From contig OW804096.1 in the NCBI GenBank assembly GCA_942159475.1, positions 138,383,972-138,447,971 on the forward strand: DNA of 64,000 nucleotides. Reading direction: 5' to 3'. Below the pieces are notes generated by a model. That model worked only from the letters and a program-made list of their open reading frames with translations, did no database searches and was not told the DNA's origin. Position numbers and translations under genes: made by a program. Below are positions 54,745 to 64,000 of this stretch, one piece after another (the first letter of the stretch is position 1; the number at the start of each line of letters is the position of its first letter). The stretch comes from Sthenelais limicola. Taxonomy: Eukaryota > Annelida > Polychaeta > Phyllodocida > Sigalionidae.

Positions 54745-55740
54745 ACTTAGTAAAAGAACGTGCAGGTGTCATATGAAAAATATTGAGGGGAATGGTGCAA
54801 GTTGATGCATCTGGGAGGGAAAATAAATAGACACTGGGGAATGGGGCACGTCTACCTGCAATCTTTTCCCACTTAGGTCAAGGAAAAAAATAGGTGTTTT
54901 TCCGATTTACCCCCCCCCCCCCCCTACCTAGATAAACCTTCCCCTACCTAAACATTTTTTGACCATACCAGATTTTTTTGATGACATACTTTACTTTTTT
55001 TGGATTTTTTGACAAAAAAAGCTAATAAAAGCAGGAAAACAGGTTTTCCTAACCTGGAACCCCTCCCTCCCGCACAAACCTCTTGATTGTTATGTTGACA
55101 TTTGTTGGTCATGCTCTGCCTGACCAACTCCACAGGTAGTGGTAGAGGGTTGATAGATAGTTATTCGGTACTATTCGGAATACACCATGAGAAGGTACGG
55201 GTAAACACCTTTTTGGTTTTTTTTAAATAAGGCCGTATGAAATATTTCCTTCTGTCCAAGTTGTAGAGCGATATCGTTTATGTAGATAGACAGTGATAAT
55301 AGCGTAGTTTTACGGGGAAAATACATCGGAAAACGCAGATCCCCTTGATGGGCCCTAGTATTATACGAGAGACTCGATTAACGGGCATCATTCGAAATGT
55401 TCTATGCAATAGCTACGCTATGTAAACTAAGGCAAATGGATGCCGGCCGTCAAGCTGAGATCGTCACGCCTCACTACCCCTGGACCCTCGCACCACAGTG
55501 AGGCTGTCTATTTCACTCCGGGTCAAACCACTCTAATAGAGAGGGGTGGCGGGTCAAACCACTCTAATAGAGAGTTAGGGTGGCTGCTATAGTGTGAGGA
55601 GTGAGTGAGTGAGATTGGTTGCGTCAAAGGGGAGGAAGAGCAAGGGAGGTAGTCGGGGAGGGGGAGGGAAAGGGGGAGGAGAAGGAAAATTTATAGGTGT
55701 GTGTGGGGTGTGCAAGTTTTTGTCCATGAAACCCTCTTAT
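54745..55740. other. unannotated, with poly-C tract and short direct repeat
   Basis: Holds an 18-base C run near 54911 and a repeated block GGGTCAAACCACTCTAATAG (about 55520 and 55551). No gene recognised. Confidence 0.5.
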
Positions 55741-56065
55741 ATCTCATAATCTGTCATTCTCATCTCTCCTCTCCCTCTCTCTCTCTCTGTCCCTCCCTCC
55801 CCCTACCCCTCTCTCTCTCTCTCGGTCCCTCCCTCCGCCCTCTCTCTCTGGCCCTCCCACCTCTGTCCCCCATCCCCCTCTCTATCTCTGTCCCTCCCTC
55901 TCCCTCCCCCCTCTCTCTCTGTCCTTCCCTCCCCCTCCCCTCTCTGTCCCTCCCTCCCCCTTTCTGTCCCTCACTCCCCCTCTCTTTCCCTGCCTCTCTC
56001 TGTGTCCCTCCCCCTCTCTCTGTGTCCCTCCCCCTCTCTCTCTCTCTGTCTCTCTCAGAGAAAGA
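55741..56065. repeat. CT-rich low-complexity tract
   Basis: About 320 bp of CTCTCTC and CCCTCCC. The long frames on both strands here are artefacts of composition. Confidence 0.88.
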
Positions 56066-56295
56066 ATGTCCACACAATACATTACTCCTCAATGAATTTA
56101 TGAATTCTTTTTAAAAATAATATTAAATCCTCATTTCTCTGTAATGCTGACATGTATATGATTCATTTGGTATCAATTGTCAATTGGTATCAAGTTTATA
56201 GGATGAATTGTCTTCCTGCATAGATATTATGGTGTGTGTGTGGGGGAGGGGGGTAGTGGATGAGGACAGGAAGGTAGGAATCTGGAGCAAGAATT

Positions 56296-56702
56296 GTGAG
56301 GGGTTTTAGGAAAATGAGTCATAAGTCGCAAAAAAAAGATTTAGAGATATCATTAGATTTGTAACGGTTAGATCAAGGGGATTCCAATGATAGTAAACAG
56401 TCTAACAATCTTATGAGTATTTCTAGATTTTAAGTTAGATATTTTCGTTTTTGAAAAAAAAAGTTTCAAATTTTCTGGGGGTCAATAAACAGTAAAGTAA
56501 CTAAATATAGTCCATATGAGGACCTTTAAAACTAAAGGATATATTATATAGATTGTCCTGAAATTTAATACACCAATTGATATAAGTCTAAGTGATAAAC
56601 TCGCTAAAAATGAGATGATTCCATTGATGTGATCTTGTAAAAAAAACACTTTGAAAAATATCAATTTTGTGACTTATGACTCATTTTCCGGAATCACATC
56701 AC
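56296..56702 (+). mobile_element. MITE-2 with AATT duplication
   Basis: 407 bp; ends slightly diverged (GTGAGGGGTTTTAGG). Confidence 0.88.
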
Positions 56703-56706
56703 AATT

Positions 56707-57026
56707 AAGAGGAGAGGTGAAGGAAGTGGGGGGGGGGATAAAAGCGGAGGAAGAAAAACCTTTTTACGACCCAACGACAAAGTTTTTTTTCGACCCAACT
56801 TTTTCGAAAAATCCCCCACTTTTCCCTTCCCTATAAATGTACGAAGCAATCACGTGTAAACTACTTTTTGGACAGACTTTAGCCTTTCTAGTTTGTTATT
56901 AAGCAAAGAAATAAAGCACATTAAAGTTAGTGGAAAGCAAGACAAGATGTGGTCTGTGGAATGAGCCAAACATTGTCCTAAGGTAGTTAGGTGTTCTTCC
57001 AGAAGGTCTGGTTTGAGGGACCTTAA
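56707..57026. other. unannotated
   Basis: A G run and T-rich DNA; no feature recognised. Confidence 0.4.
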
Positions 57027-57264
57027 GGGTCAGATTTCAAGAAAATGTACAATTGGCAGCTTTACACATGTAGTAAATTCTGCTAAATTAGGCTGCAATT
57101 TGGTCAATACTAGGTAAATGTGAGTATATATATATTCGGCATTGAATTGATTGCAATCTCTTTGGCTAGGTTGAACAGTATTTTAAACTTTATTTTCGTC
57201 AGAAATGTGGGTTATTTGAGGGGATTGGTGAAGGTGAATTGTACGTTTTCTGACACTCTCACCC
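57027..57264 (+). mobile_element. MITE-1
   Basis: 238 bp; the right end is altered (TTTTCTGACACTCTCACCC). Confidence 0.82.
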
Positions 57265-57838
57265 ACATGGGTTTGGAGGTCGTGAGCCGGACATTCTGTC
57301 GAACCCTAACTCCTAATTCCTGATTTTTTATCTCATGAAAATATCATGGATCATTATCGTGACATTGATTACAAATAGAATTTACTTTAAAAAAATATCT
57401 GTTGCGGAAAAGAAATCCATTTACTAATAGAGCAACAACAAATAGAACAAACATTTTACCAAAATTCTGTTTATAAGAGATTCTGCCATTGCCATGGAAA
57501 GCGCTTGAATGCCTACCAACATGCGATACGACCCTGAGGGGCTGCTTCTTGGCAAAACAACATTCTGTGTTCTCATGTTTTCCACCGATTCCTCCTAAGA
57601 CCTGTTGATGTTGTTTGTGTGGTAAAGAGAGTGTTTGTGTGGTAAAGAGAGTGTGGTCAGATTTTCAGAAAATGTACAATTCACCTTTACCAATCCTCTC
57701 CAATAACCCACATTTAAGACCAAAATGAGCTTCAAAATGCAGTTTAACATACACTGTATTGCCTGACCGTTGCCGACCGTCCCTGGTGCCTTCAGCACCG
57801 TCCAGGTGAATGTTGCATAACTTCGCCCTCTGTTAGCT

Positions 57839-57855
57839 AACGCCACCTACCGGTC
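57839..57855 (-). promoter_or_regulatory. CTCF-like motif near left end of 2.76-kb transposon
   Basis: The minus strand reads ACCGGTAGGTGGCGTTA, a moderate match to the CTCF core. Confidence 0.25.
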
Positions 57856-60217
57856 AGCAACGCCACACAGGTAGCCACCGGCCCTACTGCTTATAGGCCT
57901 AATTTCAATCCAATGAAACACTTGATAGGCCATATGTATATTTCGCCGAGCCCTATACCCGACAGGCACTGAGTGCAATTGAGTGTGATGGCACTGGGAT
58001 CATTTTGTGATCGGCCGCAAACTAGTGAAGTGTGATACTTATAGCTTTGAATCACAGTGAAATGGACATGCTATTAGCCATTATTATGTGAAATCCATTG
58101 CGTCCATTTCCTCCTATGCTGTTGGTAGTCTTACACTTGTGTTGGATCATGTTCTTATTCATATTCATTTATGTTTGTATTAAACATGTTCGGAATACAC
58201 TATTTGGGGGTTGCATTTAGCTTTAAAAGGGTATCAAACTGAGCCCACACTGCCATTGTATGGGTGAGCGAATTGTGGTGTGAAAGCAAAGTGTCAAATA
58301 AAGGTGTGTGCGACATTGAGTACCCAATAGTGTATTTGTTTAATTTAGTTGTTTGATGTGGAAAAATATTTTGATCAAAATACCCCCCATCATTGCATAC
58401 TTCATTAGCTGAAGTAGACTGGACCACTCTGATTTCAAGTAGAACTGGAATAACCCTTCCCAGCTATGTGGCTGTCTAATAGGATGGAAATAATGATTAA
58501 TTAATTGATGTATTACCGTGAACTATCAATTGTGAGTAGTTCTGAATAATATTATTCTGCAAATAAAAGAAATAAAATAAGGTGAATATTGTGCATGAAA
58601 TATCCCGCCCAAATGCCATAAGAATTTGCTAATTATTGCACCTATATTGCATTATAGCCTTAGCGTGACTATCTCCGACTGACAGTAGCAAAGAAACATA
58701 TCCAAATATATACAGACATCATGTACGAAATATTACATATACTTGCCTTGTATAACCATCCCCTTATAGGACGGCAACAACCTAATTACCTAATTCTCCT
58801 CTAAGCATATATATATAGGGCGAAATATTATAAATATGTATTTTTTTATAACTGTGCCAAATATACATAACAATTACGTGCGCCGGTAATGCACGCCTGC
58901 TACTAGTGAGAGCTAGTGAGATCAGAATGATGCATATGGTTGAATTCCTTATTTCCTCAGCTTTCTGTAGCTATAAAGTGTGTGCATGTTAAAAATATTT
59001 AATAGGATAGGGACGTTACGTTAAAATATTGGTCACTATATCTAATCAAAGGTATAGAAAATCTATAATGTATGAAGGAAGATGGACTCTTTGGAATGAA
59101 TTAACAGGTAACCTGAAAGCAATAATCGAATACCAGCAACTGAAATATTCCCATCTAGAATTGTATAAGGATAACATAGATGGGAACATGAACATGAACT
59201 GTTTTTAATCGGTCTCATTGCTTTTAACCAAGCGGCGAAAATCGACCAATGCCAAAGAATAACAACAAGAATATACCAGTGCAAGATCTGCTGGGAAGAA
59301 ATTGACACATATATGTATTGATCGCCGGGAACGGTAATAATGACTCTTGAACGATTGTAAGCAATTCATTTCAAACCAAAGGATAATTATCTCACAGAGT
59401 GGAAAACAATACGCTACTATAGCTCTGACGATTGTTTAGATATTGGGTGAGAAGTGTTTATAAACACGGTACAAATCACTATAATGACATATCAAGATTA
59501 GTATGTATAATTTAGCGAAATGGCAACGCACGAAAATTAACAGCTCTGTTTGTTATGCGTTTTTGAAACAAATATGAATCATTTATCAGTAATGTAATAA
59601 GGCCAATAAAAATATCTAAAAAATAAAGTTGGTCAATGTGGTCAGCGTGAATGCAGGCGACAAATGTGTCACCCAGCTTCACCTTATTCCTCCTCCCCCG
59701 TCGTCGCTAAGAGTAGCGTTTGCGTCCGGACAGCTTTCACACATTGGGTCCCATAAGACCTGTATTCGTTATTAAAAGGCAGGTGGCGCAACTGGTAACT
59801 GGGGTGCTTTTACAATTTTTTTTACAATGAAAGTGCTGCTAATATATTTCTGTGGCACTTATACCACTATAGATATTCCATTTCATGTACAAAAGAATGT
59901 TATAAGTGAAGTACTTCCATAGTTTATGTGTGTTATATATTTATTGAAAAATGCTGTGATCTAAACACCCTAATTATTGTACATATAGTTTGCCCCTAGT
60001 CGCCGAGAGGCAGACTTAACAAACCACTGGAACACATTAATTGAGGGCCGCTATGCTGTCAGGCTCACAATTAAGATTGTAGAATTGATGAAAATAAAAC
60101 GATGCATTTAGATAAAGAGAGCAACACATGCACCAAGTTCTCCTTGAAATATTTAGGGTGATATACTGTTCAAACCTTACTGATTTATTTCAGATGCTGC
60201 TGATATAAGGAATTTTC

Positions 60218-60281
60218 GTTGCCCAACGTTCATATTCCTGTTGCCCAACGTTCATATTCCTGTTGCCCAACGTTCATATTC
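60218..60281. repeat. 22-bp tandem repeat (three units)
   Basis: GTTGCCCAACGTTCATATTC-type units in tandem, decaying rightward into GC-rich DNA with scattered CCAACG words up to about 60500. Confidence 0.85.
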
Positions 60282-60649
60282 AGTTGCCTGACGCTAATAT
60301 ATCAGTTGCCAAACGTATACCCTAAAGGTGGCCAACGTTTTATGGGCCGCCACCCAACGCCACCCTGTGCGTCAGCCAACGTCCCACCTGCCGTTGGCCG
60401 CCGCGAGGGGGTACGTGCGCCTACGGGACTGGCGTTCCCGGCCGCCGAGGGAGCGGCCGCCGCGGGTGCCGCCACCCCCGCCGGTCAGCAACGGGGCTTT
60501 CGCAAAACAGTGTATCAGAACTGATACTTGAAATCAATGCGATACCAAATATACTCAGATATACCATGTATTCATCATTTTTCACCCTAATCGAGCAGAA
60601 GTTTAAATATGTAGAGCTGCCAATTGTACATTTTCTGAAAATCTGACCC

Positions 60650-61292
60650 ACTGTAGTTAATGCATGACGTACAAGCTTGGGAAAGCGATCCTGTTTTTGA
60701 AGTGATGTTTGTCTTTCTTTTTTTTTAAAAGATTTTATTTCCACATGGTGGTAGGATGTTCTGGTGTAACCCAGCATTTTAAAGAACATAAATACATTTT
60801 GTACATAGGTAACATGTGAATCATTGGAAGAATTTAGATAGTTTTTTGAGGTACAGTAGTAAGTTATAATGATGATAAAGAGGGATGAGAGAGATGATGG
60901 GATAATTTTCCTGTATCACAGGATTCTTGATATGTCAAGATCACTCGCTTTATTAGACAATATATACTATAATAGTCAGTAATCATCACCCCATCTATCA
61001 TTATTTTTCTTCTAACTTTTATAAAATTTTGATAATGCAACTTGTTAAAATTAAAACTTAACTAAATCGCATGGATTATATAGAAACTTCCACGCTTACT
61101 TAATAGCCAATTAGGTCAGGTCATGATGAAAATCACAATTATTTAATTATTTTTGTGAAGATTGTAACTGCCTGTTTACCTGAATAAAATATGTCCCCAA
61201 AAAAATAACCACTGTGTATAGTGTGACCCATTAGCACAAGAAGTGTACATGTAAGTTACAGTTTAGTATGAAGGGAATAACCTCTATCTTAT
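60650..61292. other. unannotated AT-rich DNA
   Basis: No feature recognised. Confidence 0.45.
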
Positions 61293-61449
61293 GGGTCAGA
61301 TTTTCAGAAAATGTACAATTGGCAGCTCTACTCATTTAGGAACTTCTCCTAAATTAAGCTGAAAATGAAGAATATCGGGTATATCTGATATTTGGGTCAT
61401 TTGAAAAGATTGGCGAAGTTGAATTGTTCATTTTCTGAAAGTCTGACCC
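61293..61449 (+). mobile_element. MITE-1, internally deleted
   Basis: 157 bp; both ends kept, about 80 bp of the middle missing. Confidence 0.85.
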
Positions 61450-61490
61450 ATATATCATTTGCATGAAAGATTGAGCATGGAGCCATATAT

Positions 61491-61725
61491 GGGCGAGATT
61501 TTCAGAAAATGTACAATTCGACTTCACCAATCCTCTAAAATAACCCACATTTAAGACAAAAAGGAGCTACAAAATGTAGTTTAACATAGCAGAACTGATA
61601 CATTAAATCAATACGATACCAAATATACTCAGCTATACCCAGTATTAATCTTATTTTAGCCAAATTTAGCAGAATTGCCTTATTGAGTAGAGCTGGCAAT
61701 TGTACATTTTCTGAAAATCTGGCCC
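61491..61725 (-). mobile_element. MITE-1 with ATAT duplication
   Basis: 235 bp; one substitution in each terminal repeat. Confidence 0.88.
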
Positions 61726-61941
61726 ATATATAGAGCACCGTTCTGCACTCCACCTACCCCCATTACAACAGTAAGATAGCCCACCCCCATGCCAGGCAAC
61801 CATCAGCAGTACAATATAAGAGCTGTAGAACATGGGTTTGAGAGGTGAGCGCCTCTTGATGACTTCCTGAGTTACTCTAAGTCCAAAATAAGCATCTACG
61901 TCATGAGACGCTCCCTGGGTGATGTCAGTGAGCGGCTTAGA

Positions 61942-62165
61942 GGGTCAGATCTTCAGAAAATACACAATTGGCAGATCACCACATTTGGTAAATTCTGCTA
62001 AATTAGATTGGAAAATTGTCAACACTAGGTATATGTGGGTATATTTGGTACTGCCTTGTTTCAAACAGTCAGTTTGGTTATGTTGAACTTTATTTTTGTC
62101 TTAAATTTGGATTATTTGAGAAGATTGGTGAAGGCCACTTGTATATTTTTGGGGAATTTCATCCT
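61942..62165 (+). mobile_element. MITE-1, right end decayed
   Basis: Left end GGGTCAGATCTTCAG; the right end has become TTTTTGGGGAATTTCATCC. Confidence 0.75.
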
Positions 62166-62197
62166 AGTACTGCGAGTGTGGGAGGCGAATGGGAGAT

Positions 62198-62432
62198 GGA
62201 TCAGATCTTCAGAAAATGTACAATTCACCTTAACCAATCCTCTCAAATAACCCAAATTTAAGGCTAAAATCAGGTTCAAAGTAAAGTTCAACACAAACAG
62301 ACAGATTTATTGAATGAATACAATACAGAATACACTCAGATATACCTAGTATTTATCAATCTTCACTCTAATTTAGCAGAATTTGAGCAATGTGTAAAAA
62401 TGTAGATTGTGCATTTTCTGGAAATCTGACCC
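62198..62432 (-). mobile_element. MITE-1 flanked by a 30-bp duplication
   Basis: 235 bp. The stretches CCTAGTACTGCGAGTGTG (from 62163) and CCTAGTACTGCCAGTGTG (from 62431) precede and follow it, more than a normal 4-bp duplication, suggesting a local rearrangement between adjacent MITE-1 copies. Confidence 0.78.
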
Positions 62433-62435
62433 TAG

Positions 62436-64000
62436 TACTGCCAGTGTGAGGCGAAGGGGGAGGGTAGGGGGAGGGAGGGGTAGCGGAGGAGGTGAATAAA
62501 GGGGAGGGGGAGAAACTGGTGATTGGGGTAATCAGGGTGAGGGAGTGGAATGAGGGGGTCAAATGGTCAATAGGGGTGAAGGGAATTATTGGGGGGGGGG
62601 AGGGGGTAGGGGGGCAGGGGGTGATTGGATTGGGAGGGAGGGGTGAATGAGGGGGATGTTGAGGGGGATGTTGAGGGGGATGTTGAGGGGGATGTTGAGG
62701 GGGATGTTGAGGGGATGTTGAGGGGGAGGTTGAGGGGGAGGTTGAGGGGGATGTTGAGGGGGATGTTGAGGGGATGTTGAGGGGGATGTTGAGGGGATGT
62801 TGAGGGGGATGTTGAGGGGATGTTGAGGGGATGTTGAGGGGATGTTGAGGGGGATGTTGAGGGGGATGTTGAGGGGGATGTTGAGGGGATGTTGAGGGGA
62901 TGTTGAGGGGATGTTGAGGGGGATGTTGAGGGGGATGTTGAGGGGGATGTTGAGGGGGATGTTGAGGGGGATGTTGAGGGGATGTTGAGGGGGATGTTGA
63001 GGGGATGTTGAGGGGATGTTGAGGGGATGTTGAGGGGGATGTTGAGGGGGATGTTGAGGGGGATGTTGAGGGGATGTTGAGGGGATGTTGAGGGGATGTT
63101 GAGGGGGATGTTGAGGGGGATGTTGAGGGGGATGTTGAGGGGGATGTTGAGGGGATGTTGAGGGGATGTTGAGGGGATGTTGAGGGGGATGTTGAGGGGG
63201 ATGTTGAGGGGGAGGTTGAGGGGATGTTGAGGGGATGTTGAGGGGATGTTGAGGGGATATTGAGGGGATGTTGAGGGGATGTTGAGGGGGATATTGAGGG
63301 GGATGTTGAGGGGATGTTGAGGGGGATGTTGAGGGGATGTTGAGGGGGATGTTGAGGGGGATGTTGAGGGGAACGTTGAGGGGATGGTGAGGGGATGTTG
63401 AGGGGGAGGTTGAGGGGAGGTTGAGGGGGATGTTGAGGGGGATGTTGAGGGGATGTTGAGGGGATGTTGAGGGGGATGTTGAGGGGATGTTGAGGGGGAT
63501 GTTGAGGGGGATGTTGAGGGGGATGTTGAGGGGGATGTTGAGGGGATGTTGAGGGGGAGGTTGAGGGGGAGGTTGAGGGGGATGTTGAGGGGGATGTTGA
63601 GGGGATGTTGAGGGGGATGTTGAGGGGATGTTGAGGGGATGTTGAGGGGATGTTGAGGGGGATGTTGAGGGGGATGTTGAGGGGGATGTTGAGGGGGATG
63701 TTGAGGGGATGTTGAGGGGATGTTGAGGGGATGTTGAGGGGGATGTTGAGGGGGATGTTGAGGGGGAGGTTGAGGGGATGTTGAGGGGATGTTGAGGGGA
63801 TGTTGAGGGGATATTGAGGGGATGTTGAGGGGATGTTGAGGGGGATATTGAGGGGGATGTTGAGGGGATGTTGAGGGGGATGTTGAGGGGATGTTGAGGG
63901 GGATGTTGAGGGGGATGTTGAGGGGAACGTTGAGGGGATGGTGAGGGGATGTTGAGGGGGAGGTTGAGGGGAGGTTGAGGGGGATGTTGAGGGGGATGTT
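62436..64000. repeat. G-rich minisatellite with higher-order period
   Basis: After a G-rich lead-in, units of GATGTTGAGGGG (12) and GATGTTGAGGGGG (13) repeat from about 62652 to the window edge. Rare variants recur 554 bp apart: GAGGTT at 63212 and 63766, GATATT at 63256 and 63810, GAACGT at 63371 and 63925. So a 554-bp block is itself duplicated. Runs of four to five G every 12-13 bases could form G-quadruplexes. Confidence 0.92.

Larger units (their letters stand above)
57752..60512. mobile_element. 2.76-kb non-autonomous DNA transposon (CACTGT ends)
   Basis: Ends CACTGTATTGC (57752-57762) and GCAAAACAGTG (60502-60512) are inverted repeats with one mismatch. About 5-8 bp further in, both ends carry CCGTTGCYGACCG facing inward. 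TA lies on each side (57750-57751 and 60513-60514). No frame above about 100 codons, so it needs a transposase from elsewhere. The interior is AT-rich with a strongly GC-rich right end. TA duplication is typical of Tc1/mariner, but the CACTG ends are not diagnostic; the superfamily is left open. Confidence 0.82.
57655..60649 (-). mobile_element. MITE-1 split by a 2.76-kb insertion
   Basis: The left part (57655-57751) stops at AGTTTAACATA and the right part (60515-60649) resumes with CAGAACTGATAC. Together they make one standard MITE-1, so everything between arrived later. Confidence 0.9.

Noticed and set aside
54527..54772. Recurring short ORFs reading VRFSENVQL or CTFSENLTH across the window
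   Set aside because: They are translations of MITE-1 terminal repeats, not a protein family.
55701..56114. 137- and 110-codon frames rich in Leu/Ser/Pro or Arg/Glu/Gly
   Set aside because: CT/GA simple sequence, no domain, both strands open at once.
60219..60531. Ala/Pro/Arg-rich frames of 67-122 codons
   Set aside because: Produced by the GC-rich repeat end of the 2.76-kb transposon; no motif.
62652..64000. Telomere-like array
   Set aside because: The unit GATGTTGAGGGG(G) is not the metazoan TTAGGG repeat and is too variable; interpreted as a minisatellite.

Overview
The window is animal nuclear DNA from an invertebrate. It is AT-rich, split by introns and dominated by transposable elements, with no operons and no bacterial or phage logic. 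I cannot name the species. A spliced fibrinogen-related (FReD) gene, DIRS-type tyrosine-recombinase retrotransposons, an env-carrying Gypsy element, LINE tails and CTCF-like motifs suggest a bilaterian, perhaps a marine deuterostome or lophotrochozoan; that is inference.

Layout. (1) 1-3.4 kb holds a tRNA-Phe-like gene, a hairpin, short repeats and a cluster of CTCF-like motifs. (2) 3,425-21,932 is one DIRS-superfamily element on the minus strand. It has gag-like, RT/RNase H and tyrosine recombinase ORFs and split direct repeats in the order A1-ORFs-B1-A2-B2. A 13.2-kb Gypsy-type LTR retrotransposon (6,163-19,384, plus strand) sits inside its RT, with a 4-bp target duplication (CGGA) and 288-bp LTRs differing at one base. 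The Gypsy element has gag, a textbook -1 frameshift signal, pol (PR-RT-RH-IN) and an env ORF with a basic cleavage site. (3) 24,384-42,801 (minus) is a complete five-exon FReD gene encoding 402 residues: signal peptide, coiled coil, fibrinogen C-terminal domain. All exon phases join. Its introns are packed with MITEs, LINE tails and a decayed second DIRS-like element. (4) 43.5-45.2 kb is a tyrosine-recombinase remnant split by two MITE insertions. (5) 46.6-49.4 kb is a truncated LTR element (LTR, primer site, broken gag) on the minus strand. (6) 49.5-62.4 kb is MITEs, a LINE end, pyrimidine-rich DNA and a 2.76-kb non-autonomous DNA transposon that landed in a MITE. (7) 62.4-64 kb is a G-rich minisatellite with a 554-bp higher-order period, running off the window.

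Three MITE families recur. MITE-1 (about 235 bp, ends GGGTCAGATTTTCAG) and MITE-2 (about 408 bp, ends GTGATGTGTTTCAGG) both make 4-bp target duplications. MITE-3 (about 545 bp) is bounded by TTAA. Plus strand for MITE-1 means the copy starting with the ACAATTGGCAGCT side; plus for MITE-2 means the copy starting with the GATTTTGAGATA side.

The only host genes I can support are the FReD gene and the tRNA-like locus. Everything else recognisable is mobile-element DNA. All gene calls rest on reading motifs and reading frames by eye; no database search was run.
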